Assembly: GCF_000970085.1 (NCBI RefSeq)
Contig: NZ_CP009506.1
Span: 2,418,001-2,482,000, forward strand
DNA length: 64,000 nucleotides
DNA from: Methanosarcina siciliae T4/M
GTDB lineage: Archaea > Halobacteriota > Methanosarcinia > Methanosarcinales > Methanosarcinaceae
Direction: 5' to 3'
The notes below the pieces were generated by a model. That model ran no database searches and was not told the origin of the DNA. It worked only from the letters and a program-made list of their open reading frames with translations. Of this stretch, positions 16,708 to 26,424 are shown piece by piece; position 1 is the stretch's first letter; each line of letters opens with the position of its first letter. The translations under genes and the position numbers were made by a program.

Positions 16708-17635
16708 TTATATCCTCCCTCAAGAATTTCAGATATGCAGCTATAAGAAGAATTAAAGGAGCTATGAACAGGACTACAAGATTTGTCCAGAATTCTTTTA
16801 ACCACTGAGCCAGCGTGAAACGAATATCCAGAATCCCTTCCATACTATCTCTGCCATATGAACCTCCTCCTGCACCCCATCCAAGACCTGTCTTTCCGGT
16901 GCTCAGTTCAGCATAATGGTGCATTGGGGACAAAGCTAAAAGACTATCAGTTATATCCTGGACTCCAGCACTTACTACAGGTTCAAGGGAATAACTTAAA
17001 AATGTCAGTATCCAGGAAAACATAATACTAAGAGTTAACCAGATAACGATATTATAGACAAGTGAATCCGTAGCTTCTCGAACATAGATAGAGCAAACAA
17101 GTCCTATACCAAGAAACACCAGGGCATAAAGGAAAGTAAGGATGAACCAGACTGCAATTCGGCTTAACTCCATTGCACTTACTTTTGCTCCCAGAAGGAG
17201 AATTATTGTGCCCAGGGAGATCCCACTTGAGATCAGCATTACTACCAGAAGAAGAAGTACGGCTCCAAGCATTTTCCCAAGAATGATTGTGTCCCTGAAT
17301 ACGGGATGTGTTAACAAAACATTCAAAGAGGCAGATTTTCTTTCCTTTATTACACTATCAAAACTTAAGGCGATACCTACAAGCGGGCCGAACCATGTCA
17401 TCATCAATGAAGTACTGTAAAAACCCTCAAGGACTGCTGATAAAGGTACAGGTATCTGTCCTATCTGGCTATAGAGTTCGGTCTGAAGAACCTCTCTATA
17501 AGTAACTGCAAATATTGCTATTATTAAAGTTCCTAGTAAGGAAAGAAAAATAGGACTCCAGAGACGATCTGCGAATTCTTTCTGGGCTATTACTAAAGCT
17601 TTTTCGAAATCACAATTCATTCGTTTTCCCCTCAT
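16700..17635 (-). CDS. ABC-2 type permease (NosY-like), cassette 1
   Basis: A 311-residue integral membrane subunit with six predicted helices. Family marks: the N-terminal VIAQKEFADRLWSP and the cytosolic coupling segment FDSVIKERKSASLNVLLTHP followed by VFRDTI (about 90-115), present in all permeases of this region. Start ATG at 17635 overlaps the preceding stop (ATGA); MNCDF six codons in is an alternative. It should pair with the permease encoded upstream and the ATPase at 14066-15136 to form an exporter of ABC2_membrane type. The substrate is unknown. Confidence 0.85.
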   Translation of the reverse strand: MRGKRMNCDFEKALVIAQKEFADRLWSPIFLSLLGTLIIAIFAVTYREVLQTELYSQIGQIPVPLSAVLEGFYSTSLMMTWFGPLVGIALSFDSVIKERKSASLNVLLTHPVFRDTIILGKMLGAVLLLLVVMLISSGISLGTIILLLGAKVSAMELSRIAVWFILTFLYALVFLGIGLVCSIYVREATDSLVYNIVIWLTLSIMFSWILTFLSYSLEPVVSAGVQDITDSLLALSPMHHYAELSTGKTGLGWGAGGGSYGRDSMEGILDIRFTLAQWLKEFWTNLVVLFIAPLILLIAAYLKFLREDISA

Positions 17636-18528
17636 ATGTCTCTTCTGAGAAATGCTACATACGAAACTATAAACATCAGTGAAGGTATGCCTGTCAATAC
17701 CACCAGATTTGTCCAGTAATCAGCAAACCAGTTCCCAAGCCCTACTCTGGTATCAAAAATTCCTTTTGTTTCTTTGCCTGAAGAAATTCCAAAGCTTCCA
17801 TAACTTACACGGACTCCGGTTACAGCTTCAGCATAGTAACTTGCAGGAGAAAGTTTTTGCAAGTCTTCACTCATAACCTTGGCTTCATCATTATTATCCA
17901 GGTCAACTATCAATTCCCCGGTAATAATAGATGAGGCAGCAGTAACTATAGCTCCAAAGATTAAAATCAGGTTTAGCCACACTACAAGTCCGGAAATAAA
18001 AGAGCTTTCAGAACTTTTCGAAATAATTGAAATTATCAGGCTGAAGGCAAAAAAACCTGAAAGGTATAAAAAAGTGAGCAATGAAAAGATGAGGATCCTG
18101 TTCAGTTCGGAAAAGCCGACATCTATTCCTGTAAGTATCAGTACAGTACCAATTGAAGCAGTAACCGAAATAAAGACCACAAGAATAAGAGCACCAAGAC
18201 CTCCAATGATTTTTCCACTTATAATATTATCCCGAAAAACAGGATGTGTCAGTAATGTATTCAACGATTTGGAATTTTTTTCCCTAACGATCGAATCAAA
18301 GCCAAGGGCAAGCCCGAGAACGGGAATAAAAAGCGTTATTACCTGAGCAACATCAATGAAACCGAAGCCCCGATTAAAGAGCTCGCACCCTTCTTTTCCC
18401 GAAATAACACTCATCGAAAGAACAACAAATGTGAAGATCCCAAGCAACATCCTGAAACCAGGGCTGTACAGGTAATCTGCGAATTCTTTCTGGGCGATGA
18501 CCCCGATATTTCTCAGGTCTGCCTTCAC
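17632..18528 (-). CDS. ABC-2 type permease (NosY-like), cassette 1, second subunit
   Basis: 298 residues, six predicted helices, paralogous to the neighbour at 16700-17635. Shows VIAQKEFADYLYSPGF at the start and FDSIVREKNSKSLNTLLTHP then VFRDNI in the coupling loop. GTG start (18526-18528) overlaps the propeller gene's stop as GTGA. Two different permeases side by side suggest a heterodimeric channel. Confidence 0.85.
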   Translation of the reverse strand: MKADLRNIGVIAQKEFADYLYSPGFRMLLGIFTFVVLSMSVISGKEGCELFNRGFGFIDVAQVITLFIPVLGLALGFDSIVREKNSKSLNTLLTHPVFRDNIISGKIIGGLGALILVVFISVTASIGTVLILTGIDVGFSELNRILIFSLLTFLYLSGFFAFSLIISIISKSSESSFISGLVVWLNLILIFGAIVTAASSIITGELIVDLDNNDEAKVMSEDLQKLSPASYYAEAVTGVRVSYGSFGISSGKETKGIFDTRVGLGNWFADYWTNLVVLTGIPSLMFIVSYVAFLRRDI

Positions 18529-20342
18529 AGAGAATTCCTCCTGCGGATGAAAAAAAGAAGGAACAGGACTGCAGTAATCCCCCTGAACCCCGAGACCTGA
18601 AATTCGGGCCTTGAATCTTCCTCTTTTCCAGAATCAGAAGATGTTTCCGGAACCACGAATTTTTCCGGAGATGCGGAGGAGTTCACCTCCACGATAAGAA
18701 CTTTGCTTGTGGACCTGTATCCTGTTTTGCTGGCATTTATTACATACCTGCCCGCATCAGGACAGCTGTAGTTAAGGAAACCCGAACTGCTGGTAAAGCC
18801 AATTTCTTTTTCATCAAGGGTCAGAAGAGCATCTGTAACAGGTTCCGACATGCAACGAATTCTTAGCTCGCAGTTTTCTCCCTCTATGGGCGTCAAGAAA
18901 TCAATGGAGAGAGGATCTTCATATCCTTCGAATTTTATTACGGATAAATCTTTGAAGTCGTTTCGAACGAGCAACCGGCTTCCATCAGGACTCCAGCCAT
19001 TCAGATACCTATCTGCCAGAAATCTATAATCATCACCATCTTCAGTAAGCTGTATTTTTGTTGATCCATCAGGGTTTGCAACAAAAACAGAATCTGATGA
19101 AATAAAACTGATGAAGTCTCCTGAAGGATGCCATTCATAGTCGGTTATTGCGGATGCGATAAGGCTTTTTTCGCTTCCATCAGGGTTAATCGTATAAAGG
19201 TTATCGTCCTGTGCATAAGCTATTTTATCTCCTTTCGGGCTCCAGCTGGGCTTGAAAATAATATATCCCGGAAATTCTTCAAGCACTTTTGCATTTTTTC
19301 CAGTCTGATCGGCCAGAAACATGGTGACTCCTTCATCGTTTACAGTACTGAAAATCAGGCTTTTTCCATCAGGGCTGAAACTAAGTACATCATCAATCCT
19401 GGAAAATCCTGTTGAAAGTTGAACCTCATCGGTTCCATCAGCCTTAATTGAATATAGACCGGAGTTTGCATCAACATAGAAGATTCTGCTGTCATCGGGG
19501 CTCCAGGCAATTACAATTCCGTTATCCACTAGTCTATTATCCTCTGTTCTGTTTTCATTTATTATCCAGAGACCTGTTTCTTCGTCCTTGTTAGGGCCAG
19601 TAATGCTATATGCTATTTTTTTGCCATCATTACTCCAGATTGCAGTCTCTACACGATCAGACGTATCTGTAAGCTTCTGGAGTACATATCCATCCCGATC
19701 AATTAAATATAATTGATAATTTAGAGGATCCTTATCCATTATTATAAGGGCTTTTGTGCCCTCTGGATTCCAAATAAAATTAGTTTGCCATTCAATATCC
19801 AGAATATTTTCCTTTATTTCATCAACTGTTGTATAATTACATTTACCTGCAGTTTTGATCAGCGTTTTATCTGGATTAGCAGTTACATAAAAGTCCCTTA
19901 CAGCATTAATATTTGCAAAGATTCCGATCCGGTTTCCATCCGGACTCCAGGATGTTTCCTGTGTATCTGGATTTTCCAGGATGTGCAGACCCAGGGATTT
20001 TTCTTTCGTGTTGCTTGGAGTTGATGTGAGTTCCCGAATTCCGCTTCCATCTGCGTTCAGCAAATAAATTGCATGAAGGCTGGCTCCACTCTGAGAATTG
20101 ATAGATGCTTCTACCAGCAATCTGCTGCTGTCTGGACCCCATGAAGCACTAATTATGGGTTGTTCTTCGATACCGGTTTCCGAAGACTCTACAAGGCTGT
20201 CAAAATAAGGAGTCACGATTTGTGATATGGGTATAATCTCTTCAATGCTTACATTGAGATTTTCGGATGAAGCTGCAAAACATGTAGATATACTTGAAAT
20301 TAGAAGGGTTAAGAATAAAATTATTTTTAGTGTTTCTGTCAT
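18525..20342 (-). CDS. Secreted PD40/TolB-like beta-propeller protein, cassette 1
   Basis: About 605 residues from MTETLKIILFL; an upstream ATG at 20399 would bury the signal peptide. Signal peptide to CFAAS, eight PD40-type blades (WSPDGNRIGIF, WNPEGTKAL, WSNDGKKIAY, WSPDDSRIFYV, FSPDGKSLIF, WSPKGDKIAY, WHPSGDFISF, WSPDGSRLLV), a PEGA-like domain, an acidic linker and a PGF-CTERM-like tail (VSGFRG, hydrophobic helix, RRR). First gene of a five-gene operon with overlaps throughout, so it is very likely an obligate part of the exporter, displayed outside the cell. Paralogue of 7348-9168; the 3' two thirds are most alike. Confidence 0.85.
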   Translation of the reverse strand: MTETLKIILFLTLLISSISTCFAASSENLNVSIEEIIPISQIVTPYFDSLVESSETGIEEQPIISASWGPDSSRLLVEASINSQSGASLHAIYLLNADGSGIRELTSTPSNTKEKSLGLHILENPDTQETSWSPDGNRIGIFANINAVRDFYVTANPDKTLIKTAGKCNYTTVDEIKENILDIEWQTNFIWNPEGTKALIIMDKDPLNYQLYLIDRDGYVLQKLTDTSDRVETAIWSNDGKKIAYSITGPNKDEETGLWIINENRTEDNRLVDNGIVIAWSPDDSRIFYVDANSGLYSIKADGTDEVQLSTGFSRIDDVLSFSPDGKSLIFSTVNDEGVTMFLADQTGKNAKVLEEFPGYIIFKPSWSPKGDKIAYAQDDNLYTINPDGSEKSLIASAITDYEWHPSGDFISFISSDSVFVANPDGSTKIQLTEDGDDYRFLADRYLNGWSPDGSRLLVRNDFKDLSVIKFEGYEDPLSIDFLTPIEGENCELRIRCMSEPVTDALLTLDEKEIGFTSSSGFLNYSCPDAGRYVINASKTGYRSTSKVLIVEVNSSASPEKFVVPETSSDSGKEEDSRPEFQVSGFRGITAVLFLLFFIRRRNSL

Positions 20343-20586
20343 ACAAGTCCCTTGAAAATGTAAGTTTTGTTTATTTATGCAAGTACTTATATCACTCAAA
20401 AAAAGGAAAAATATAGTATTCGTCGAAAGTATTACACATAAATTAGGAAGAAATTCAGTATTTAATTCTAGTGTATAATATAATTAGACAATCTTGAATT
20501 GATTCCTTCATTTTAAGTGAAATTCTTTACGCGAATATCTATAATTTTACTTTCAGAATAAGAATATACAATTCACTTTTTTGTTC

Positions 20587-21030
20587 TTACGAAGTTGTTC
20601 TTACGAAGTAAAATTTGTAATTCGAGTAAGAGTTCGAATAATCATTAACAAACTTGATATAGAGAGGGGAAGTGTTAATGATACCTGTCCCAGTGTCTCC
20701 ATATCTTTTGCTCAGTCTTTCCACCAAAGTTAAAGAAGGAGTGTATGTATAGCCAGCTACATAACTATTATATGCATCTGCGGATATAAAGAGACGCATC
20801 CTGTCACCAATTTTGGTACCAGCTTTGCACCAATCAATGTCATCGCCTGGACTGATACTTGCAACAAATGTATCGGATGTTCCATAGGGACAATCTATGA
20901 TGTCATTTCCGAATGACTTTGTGTCATCTAAGTCTGGTGGTTCCAAATGATCGTCTGCTGCAGCCAGGCCTGTTAAAGTTCCCAGGAGCAGCAACACAAA
21001 AATCGTTGATTTTATGCTTTTCTTTATCAT
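20587..21030 (-). CDS. Small secreted protein, pre-peptidase-C-like fold (inferred)
   Basis: 147 residues from MIKKSIKSTIFVLLL; a start 11 codons upstream would add a charged head before the signal peptide. After the signal peptide (ending GLAAA) the mature part begins DDHLEPPDLDDTKSF and includes a DDIDWCK motif, GDRMRLFIS and a Ser/Tyr-rich end. The pattern DxxDW...L.(I/V)...Y.L is like secreted pre-peptidase C-terminal beta domains and is shared by the 22304-22717 product (GVDCWVNGTATGSDLKLYL). Two cysteines could form a disulfide. Function unknown; its leader carries a perfect 13-bp inverted repeat. Confidence 0.65.
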   Translation of the reverse strand: MIKKSIKSTIFVLLLLGTLTGLAAADDHLEPPDLDDTKSFGNDIIDCPYGTSDTFVASISPGDDIDWCKAGTKIGDRMRLFISADAYNSYVAGYTYTPSLTLVERLSKRYGDTGTGIINTSPLYIKFVNDYSNSYSNYKFYFVRTTS

Positions 21031-21115
21031 TCTTTTTACCTCGCGATTTTGCTCCCGAGGCAAGATTAAGCAAACCTTAAATACTCTTCAGGCCAACATA
21101 ACCGAGCCTCCGGGC

Positions 21116-21161
21116 ATATGGAGGTCAAGTGGATCCTTCAAAGAAAGTTTGACCTCCATAT
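21116..21161 (-). promoter_or_regulatory. Perfect 13-bp inverted repeat in leader of secreted-protein gene
   Basis: ATATGGAGGTCAA at 21116-21128 and its exact complement TTGACCTCCATAT at 21149-21161, with a 20-nt loop. A TATA element (TTTATATAAAG, reverse strand, about 21177-21187) lies just upstream, so the hairpin falls in the 5' leader, about 85 nt before the start codon. One arm contains GGAGGT, a ribosome-site-like sequence. Either an operator or an RNA switch is possible. Confidence 0.6.
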
Positions 21162-21167
21162 TAGTAT

Positions 21168-21376
21168 TACCAGCACACTTTATATAAACCCCAAAGTTTT
21201 TCACCATATCCTTTAACAATCAAATCTGATGCGTAAATTGCGATAATATTTCTTTAGAAGTACTACTTAATATGAAGAGTTATTTGATTTTCTGGATAGA
21301 AATCATAAATCTATTGAATATCTGTGCTATTTAAAGACATTTTTATTTTTTTGTTCTGAAGTCTGATTATTTGGAA
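21168..21376. repeat. Dispersed promoter-like repeat, copy 1
   Basis: About 210 bp similar to 32172-32390. Shared blocks are TATATAAACCCCAAAG, TTTTTCACC, ATCCTTTAACAATCAAA, CTGATGCGTAA, then weaker AT-rich similarity and TCTGATTATTTGGAAA at the end. It contains the TATA element. Each copy is followed by a different gene remnant. Confidence 0.7.
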
Positions 21377-21755
21377 ATAAGGACCACGGTCTCAAGCAGG
21401 TTCACAATCCGTTTTTCCCGGACATCGGGTTCGATATTGTAGAGTTTTGCATAAAAGCGAAGGTTCTGTCTTGCAGTGAGGTTTCATAAAAACGGGCAGG
21501 TTCGGGAAGGACTCCTGTCGTTTTCCTTATGTTGATTACCTCACGGATTATATCGAAACCTGCAACCTCCCCGCTAATATCGTTCAGGACTGTAAGACTG
21601 GAGAAATCCGCTCCAATCGGGGATATGAGAGGAAGCAACATTATTAACATAAGAATAATTTTTACTCCATTTGCAGGCACTTATATCCATCCTCAAAAAT
21701 ATCATGTATATAACGATCAGGAGAATTTGTGGTCCTGCAAGCAGGCTTGTAAGGC
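21377..21755 (-). pseudogene. Fusion remnant of NEW3 protein, ABC ATPase and permease end
   Basis: Reading on the reverse strand: about 70 bp like a permease 3' end, then the NEW3 gene's start (PANG...LLPLIS...GADFSSLTVLNDISGEVA), which runs without interruption into the ABC ATPase interior (GFDIIREVINIRKTTG, VLPEPARFY). The join lies exactly where both intact genes have AGCGG(C/G)AAGGTTGCA, so a deletion of about 1.8 kb between these short homologies explains it. A one-base loss after ARFY then shifts the frame and it ends. Proof that a further cassette copy once stood here. Confidence 0.85.
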
Positions 21756-22303
21756 TCAGCTACTCTAAGCTATAGCTACTTTAAGTCGTTGATTTTTCTC
21801 TCAACTAATAAAAAACTATTGTTCCCAAAATTCTACTCAACTTTGAATAAATATCTCTCTTTTTTCTAAAAATATGTTCATCGTTAAATAGTTTATGTCA
21901 AAAGCCCTTATCATTTATGAAATAGAGTGAATATCGATTATTTTTTGCTTTAGAATAATAATACGTGCGAATTGTTAGAGATTTTGGACATAAAAGATAT
22001 ATTTATGCAAAAAAGTAGGAATTTATGGAGTTCAACCAGACGCGAAAAAATGATCGAACTCCAACCCCTAAAAGAGAGTTAACCCCTAAAAGAGAGTTAA
22101 ATCTGCATAGTTTTTAGATTACTTAATAATTGCGGATTTTATCTCTCAATAGAAAAGTTTTGAGAGGTTAGATGAAATGAATATAAAACCTAGTGTCATG
22201 ACAATTTAATTATTAAGCATAATTTTTGGTATCATTATGCCAGTGTATATCGATTCCGAACTTATAAAATGACCAATAGCTAAATATTCCTAACAATAGT
22301 CTA
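21756..22303. other. Intergenic region with short tandem repeat
   Basis: No gene seen. An 18-bp unit (AACCCCTAAAAGAGAGTT) is present twice at about 22063-22099. The rest is AT-rich and should contain the promoter of the 22304 gene. Confidence 0.4.
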
Positions 22304-22717
22304 ATGGTAGCATTCGCAGCTTGTATCATGCTTGCGGGTGTTGCAGCAGCCGAATATCCTGATGCAGGAGATACATGGGATTATGCAAAGTCTTTCGATA
22401 TTGACCAAGGGTACAATAGTGTTGCTGGGACATTGGCTCCGTACCAGGACCCAGAAGATGGAGTTGATTGCTGGGTAAATGGTACAGCTACCGGTAGTGA
22501 TCTTAAATTATACCTTAACAGTGTTGGATACAACAAATGTATAAAAGCTGAGATGTTCAATGACAATGGAGGCTTAATGCAGCGCGTACATAAAAATCCT
22601 GATGGTACGCCCGATAACCTATTCATTGCTTCCATTTTGAATCCAAGCCCTGTCCATGTTGATATTTCCGGTACCCCTGGTGATGGATCCTATGGTTTCA
22701 TCGTATACAAGAAATAA
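22304..22717 (+). CDS. Small secreted protein, possibly 5'-truncated
   Basis: 137 residues, mature part YPDAGDTWDYAKSF...DCWVNGTATGSDLKLYLNSVGYNKC. Resembles the 20587-21030 protein in layout (acidic start, D-C/W motif, SDLKLYL-like strand). The signal peptide from ATG 22304 (MVAFAACIMLAGVAAA) lacks the usual positively charged head, and in frame upstream there is a stop at 22277 with no other start, so the first codons were probably lost. No clear ribosome site. It precedes propeller cassette 2 by 90 bp. Confidence 0.55.
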   Translation: MVAFAACIMLAGVAAAEYPDAGDTWDYAKSFDIDQGYNSVAGTLAPYQDPEDGVDCWVNGTATGSDLKLYLNSVGYNKCIKAEMFNDNGGLMQRVHKNPDGTPDNLFIASILNPSPVHVDISGTPGDGSYGFIVYKK

Positions 22718-22807
22718 GGACTGAATTTTCCCATTCTGGTATCCAACCAGAATGGTTTAATTTTTAAGTTCGGAGGCTAAATATCTAATTTGGGATAGGA
22801 ATTCAAA

Positions 22808-24481
22808 ATGTTAAAAGATATGTCCATAATAGTCGTATTATTGTTTGCAACAAATATAGCATTAGCAAATCCAACATCAGAAAGTCCGAATCTTAACGTT
22901 ACATCGCTTGATAGGATTCTTAAAGAAGATGGGTTCTTGGTAAGTTCAACAGAATGGAGTCCTGATGGGCAATACTTACTTATAGTCTGTTGCAAACCAA
23001 TTTCTCGTTCGAATAGTGTTTACAAACACTATCTTTTAGATACAAATTCCCATACTTTCGGGGAAATCGACTATGGAATTAAAGAGTTAAGCAGCTATTC
23101 TATACCTGAGGCAAAATGGGCTCCTTCTGGGGACAAAATATATTTTCGAGTTTCAACAGTTGGTTCAACATATTATGGTAATTGTTATATCGTTTGTAAT
23201 CCAGACGGTACGAATTTGAAGGGTGTAGGGACTAATTTTACTGATCTTTCAAGTATATTGGAGAATCTTGGGATTATTGGTTCTCAAAATAATCTTAAGT
23301 GGAGTCCGGACTCCAGTAAAATCGTGTTTGATTGGGAAAAACCTGGAAATATTTTTAGTGGAGTATATCTTGCAAACGGAAACGGGGCAAATGCCCGTGA
23401 ACTTCTATCAGAAGCTAGAGAGCCTACCTGGTACAATTCTAATGATTTTTTTGTTACTACGGATAAAGGAACTGTAGTGCTTATTAATGATAGCGGCAAT
23501 TTGATTCGGACTTTCCAACCAGAGAACGAAGAGCAAGAATATGTACGTTTCTCTCTCAGCCCTGATCGAGAAAAAATAATCTTCACCTCTAATGCTGAAA
23601 ATGGAATTTTCCAGACTTATATCTCTGATATTAATGGTTCAAAATTAAAAAAATATATTTCTTACTATGGCGGTACGAACTTTGAAAGGTCTATTGATTC
23701 CTCCTGGCAACCAGATGGTTCCCTCATAGTGGTAAACAAAAAAGGAAATTTATACATTTTGGAGGGAGAAGAACATGAAGAACGTTTGTTGTATGAAGGC
23801 AATGCTACCAATTCCCGGTGTTTCCCTGATGGAAAGAAAATACTATTCGTTGAAAATGAAAACCAGCTGTACTCAATCGATATTGACGGAACAAACCTGT
23901 CCTCTATTACCAATTTCGGACTGACTACTTCTTATTTCTGGAATATGGTCGGAGCTTCGCAATTTTCGATAAGTCCGTCGGGGGACATTATAGCTTTTAC
24001 ATCTGCCCTTGATCCAGCTACCGGAAAAATTATTGAAAATGAGCCTGCCCCATCAACACGTCAAAACGTCGCAGCTCCTTTATTCATCATTAATTCGGAC
24101 GGTTCCAACCTCACTCAGGTAACGCCTGCAGTAAAGGGCAGATATGATATCTCAGGAGGGTGGAGTCCCAATGGAAAACAGTTCACTATTGACTCTATAC
24201 TATTTTCTAAAGATAGCGACTCGAGTTATGGGGGCAGTTTTTTGGTTGAATTGAACTCTGAAAATTCCTCTCCCATCTGGAAGAATATGCCTGTGAAGGA
24301 AATAATTGGAAGCGAAGAATCCAGTACTGTTGGAGAAGTCCAAATTAATGAATCCAACTCTGCAAACACATCACAAATTACTGAACATAAAGAAACAGGA
24401 AATCAATCTCCTTCCTTTATGTTCTTTCAATTGTTTTTCTGCATAATGGGAATCTGGTTGATACATAAAAACCGGGAGTAA
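22808..24481 (+). CDS. Secreted PD40-type beta-propeller protein, cassette 2
   Basis: 557 residues: a signal peptide (ends IALANP), PD40 blades (EWSPDGQYLLI, KWAPSGDKIYF, KWSPDSSKIVF, LSPDREKIIF, WQPDGSLIVV, FPDGKKILF, ISPSGDIIAF, WSPNGKQFTI), a Glu/Ser linker and a C-terminal hydrophobic helix followed by HKNRE. It lacks the PEGA domain of the 7.3- and 18.5-kb relatives. Start ATG after a GGATAGGAATTC leader; stop is 7 bp from the next permease's GTG. First gene of a three-gene + strand operon. Confidence 0.82.
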   Translation: MLKDMSIIVVLLFATNIALANPTSESPNLNVTSLDRILKEDGFLVSSTEWSPDGQYLLIVCCKPISRSNSVYKHYLLDTNSHTFGEIDYGIKELSSYSIPEAKWAPSGDKIYFRVSTVGSTYYGNCYIVCNPDGTNLKGVGTNFTDLSSILENLGIIGSQNNLKWSPDSSKIVFDWEKPGNIFSGVYLANGNGANARELLSEAREPTWYNSNDFFVTTDKGTVVLINDSGNLIRTFQPENEEQEYVRFSLSPDREKIIFTSNAENGIFQTYISDINGSKLKKYISYYGGTNFERSIDSSWQPDGSLIVVNKKGNLYILEGEEHEERLLYEGNATNSRCFPDGKKILFVENENQLYSIDIDGTNLSSITNFGLTTSYFWNMVGASQFSISPSGDIIAFTSALDPATGKIIENEPAPSTRQNVAAPLFIINSDGSNLTQVTPAVKGRYDISGGWSPNGKQFTIDSILFSKDSDSSYGGSFLVELNSENSSPIWKNMPVKEIIGSEESSTVGEVQINESNSANTSQITEHKETGNQSPSFMFFQLFFCIMGIWLIHKNRE

Positions 24482-24488
24482 TGATATT

Positions 24489-25337
24489 GTGAATAAAGAT
24501 AGTGTTTTAACACTGGCACAAAAAGAATTCTCAGATAAATTGTATGAACCAAGTTTTATTGTATTGCTGACCCTCTTTACGGGAACTCTATTTATATATA
24601 TTCGAAGTAATCGCTTCGATGAAGTTCTCCGGGTGATTGCGATATTTTTTCCATTGATAGGCATAGCCCTTGGGTATGACGGAATAATTAAAGAAAAAAA
24701 TAGTAAAAGCCTGAATGTTTTATTGACACAGCCGGTTTTCAGAGATAACATTATCACAGGCAAATTCCTGGGAATTTCAATAACTCTTGCTCTTGTAGTA
24801 TTTTTATCCCTGTTAATAATTGAAGCTTCGGATTTTCTTGTTTCTGGAAAAATTGCTGACTTTAACTCCCTTCTGCGCCTGCTGATCTTTGGGATTTTTA
24901 CTTTTTTTTATCTTTTACTTTTTGCAACTTTTGGGATATTTAGTTCAGTCTGGTGTAAAACAGAGATCGAGTCGCTCACCTTTGGAATTTTGGTCTGGAT
25001 CAATATGTGTTTTGCTCTCGGGCCCACCATCATAATGCTGGCATCTATTGTGTCAGGTCAGTCACTGTTTGATATGACGGAAGAATTTACTTCGACAATA
25101 TCCTCACTTTACAATATCTCGCCTTTGCATCATTTTGCTGAGGTAACGGTTGGAAATCTGGATTTAAGTTTTTATGGAGCATTCAATGTTCAGACAGATG
25201 TAAATGGATTTCTGGATACTCGTTATTCACTATCTTACCTGATTGGGTATTACTGGCAAAATGCAGTAATTTTGTTAATTCTGCCATTTGTTTTTCTGGC
25301 AGCCTCATACATTTCATTTTTGAGAGATGATATCTAA
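24489..25337 (+). CDS. ABC-2 type permease, cassette 2, first subunit
   Basis: 282 residues with six predicted helices. Starts GTG (MNKDSVLTLAQKEFSDKLYEP). The coupling loop reads YDGIIKEKNSKSLNVLLTQP then VFRDNI; Gln replaces the His found in the other permeases of this region. Follows the propeller by 7 bp and precedes its partner by 12 bp. No ATPase gene follows. Confidence 0.83.
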   Translation: MNKDSVLTLAQKEFSDKLYEPSFIVLLTLFTGTLFIYIRSNRFDEVLRVIAIFFPLIGIALGYDGIIKEKNSKSLNVLLTQPVFRDNIITGKFLGISITLALVVFLSLLIIEASDFLVSGKIADFNSLLRLLIFGIFTFFYLLLFATFGIFSSVWCKTEIESLTFGILVWINMCFALGPTIIMLASIVSGQSLFDMTEEFTSTISSLYNISPLHHFAEVTVGNLDLSFYGAFNVQTDVNGFLDTRYSLSYLIGYYWQNAVILLILPFVFLAASYISFLRDDI

Positions 25338-25349
25338 GGAGGGAATAAA

Positions 25350-26234
25350 ATGGAAAATATCTCAAATATCAAAATCATAGCCCAAAAAGAGTTTGCCGAC
25401 CATCTGAAAAGTCCTGTATTCCTTTCTTTTACAGCCACTTTCACGCTGGTTGTCCTTGCCTGGTCATATGTACTGGGGACAGAAGTCGAATATACTTTAA
25501 ATGTTCTTGGCAGTCCTGATTTGATGAGAGGGTTTGAAGGAGTTGCAGAGGTTGTCGGCCGTTTTGCGCCCATTATGGGTATTGTACTGGGTTTTGATGC
25601 AATTGTCAAAGAGATAAAATCAAGTTCCATGAATGTTTTATTGACACATCCTGTGTTCAGAGACAATATAATTCTTGGCAAAATACTGGGATCCGGTTCA
25701 TGTATTTTGCTGGTGCTCTTCTTATCCATCAATCTGGCAACCGGAGCTATGCTTATGGCTTCAGGAATTCCGGTCACGATGCAGCAAATCATAAGAATTG
25801 AAACGTTTGTGTTTCTGACTTTTTTCTATGCTTTAATCTTTCTTGCAATCTCTATGACGATCTCGACAATAGCAAAAAAATCAAATAATTCTCTTCTGTT
25901 CAACTTAATTTTCTGGCTTGTCATAACAGTACTATTTACCAATCTAATCTTTACCGTAAGCTATGCATTTTCAGAAGATCTCCATACGGCAAATGACCAG
26001 ACTCAACTTCTTAAGAACTTCTTACCTGATTATCATTTTACTTCAACTGCTGTGGGAATCAAAAGTACTGATACAGGAATGACTTCTGGAATAGGAGGGA
26101 TATTTGATACCCGCTATACACTGGGAGCCTGGGCATGGGAATTCTGGCCCAATCTGGCCTATCTTTTTGTGCTGCCATTCATCTTGCTTATAGGCTCAGT
26201 ACTCGCATTTATGAAAAAGGACATTACATACTGA
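25350..26234 (+). CDS. ABC-2 type permease, cassette 2, second subunit
   Basis: 294 residues, six predicted helices, IIAQKEFADHLKSPVF at the start and FDAIVKEIKSSSMNVLLTHP then VFRDNI in the coupling loop. The start ATG follows AAGGAGGG. Last gene of its operon; downstream sequence is remnant DNA, not an ATPase, so the pair must use an ATPase encoded elsewhere, plausibly the one at 14066-15136. Confidence 0.83.
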   Translation: MENISNIKIIAQKEFADHLKSPVFLSFTATFTLVVLAWSYVLGTEVEYTLNVLGSPDLMRGFEGVAEVVGRFAPIMGIVLGFDAIVKEIKSSSMNVLLTHPVFRDNIILGKILGSGSCILLVLFLSINLATGAMLMASGIPVTMQQIIRIETFVFLTFFYALIFLAISMTISTIAKKSNNSLLFNLIFWLVITVLFTNLIFTVSYAFSEDLHTANDQTQLLKNFLPDYHFTSTAVGIKSTDTGMTSGIGGIFDTRYTLGAWAWEFWPNLAYLFVLPFILLIGSVLAFMKKDITY

Positions 26235-26424
26235 AAAAAATGTTTCCACAGAGGAAGCTTTTGATTTAATGGTATAGACATTAGTATCATTTTCATTCTG
26301 GTGCTATAACAGAATAGTTATTTTTTAAGTCTCAAATGATGTTCAAAATATAGATGAAAAGGCAATGTCGCGAATTTGATGTAAATTCTAAGTCAACTTT
26401 TTGTGTACTGTGTGTAATTTTATT

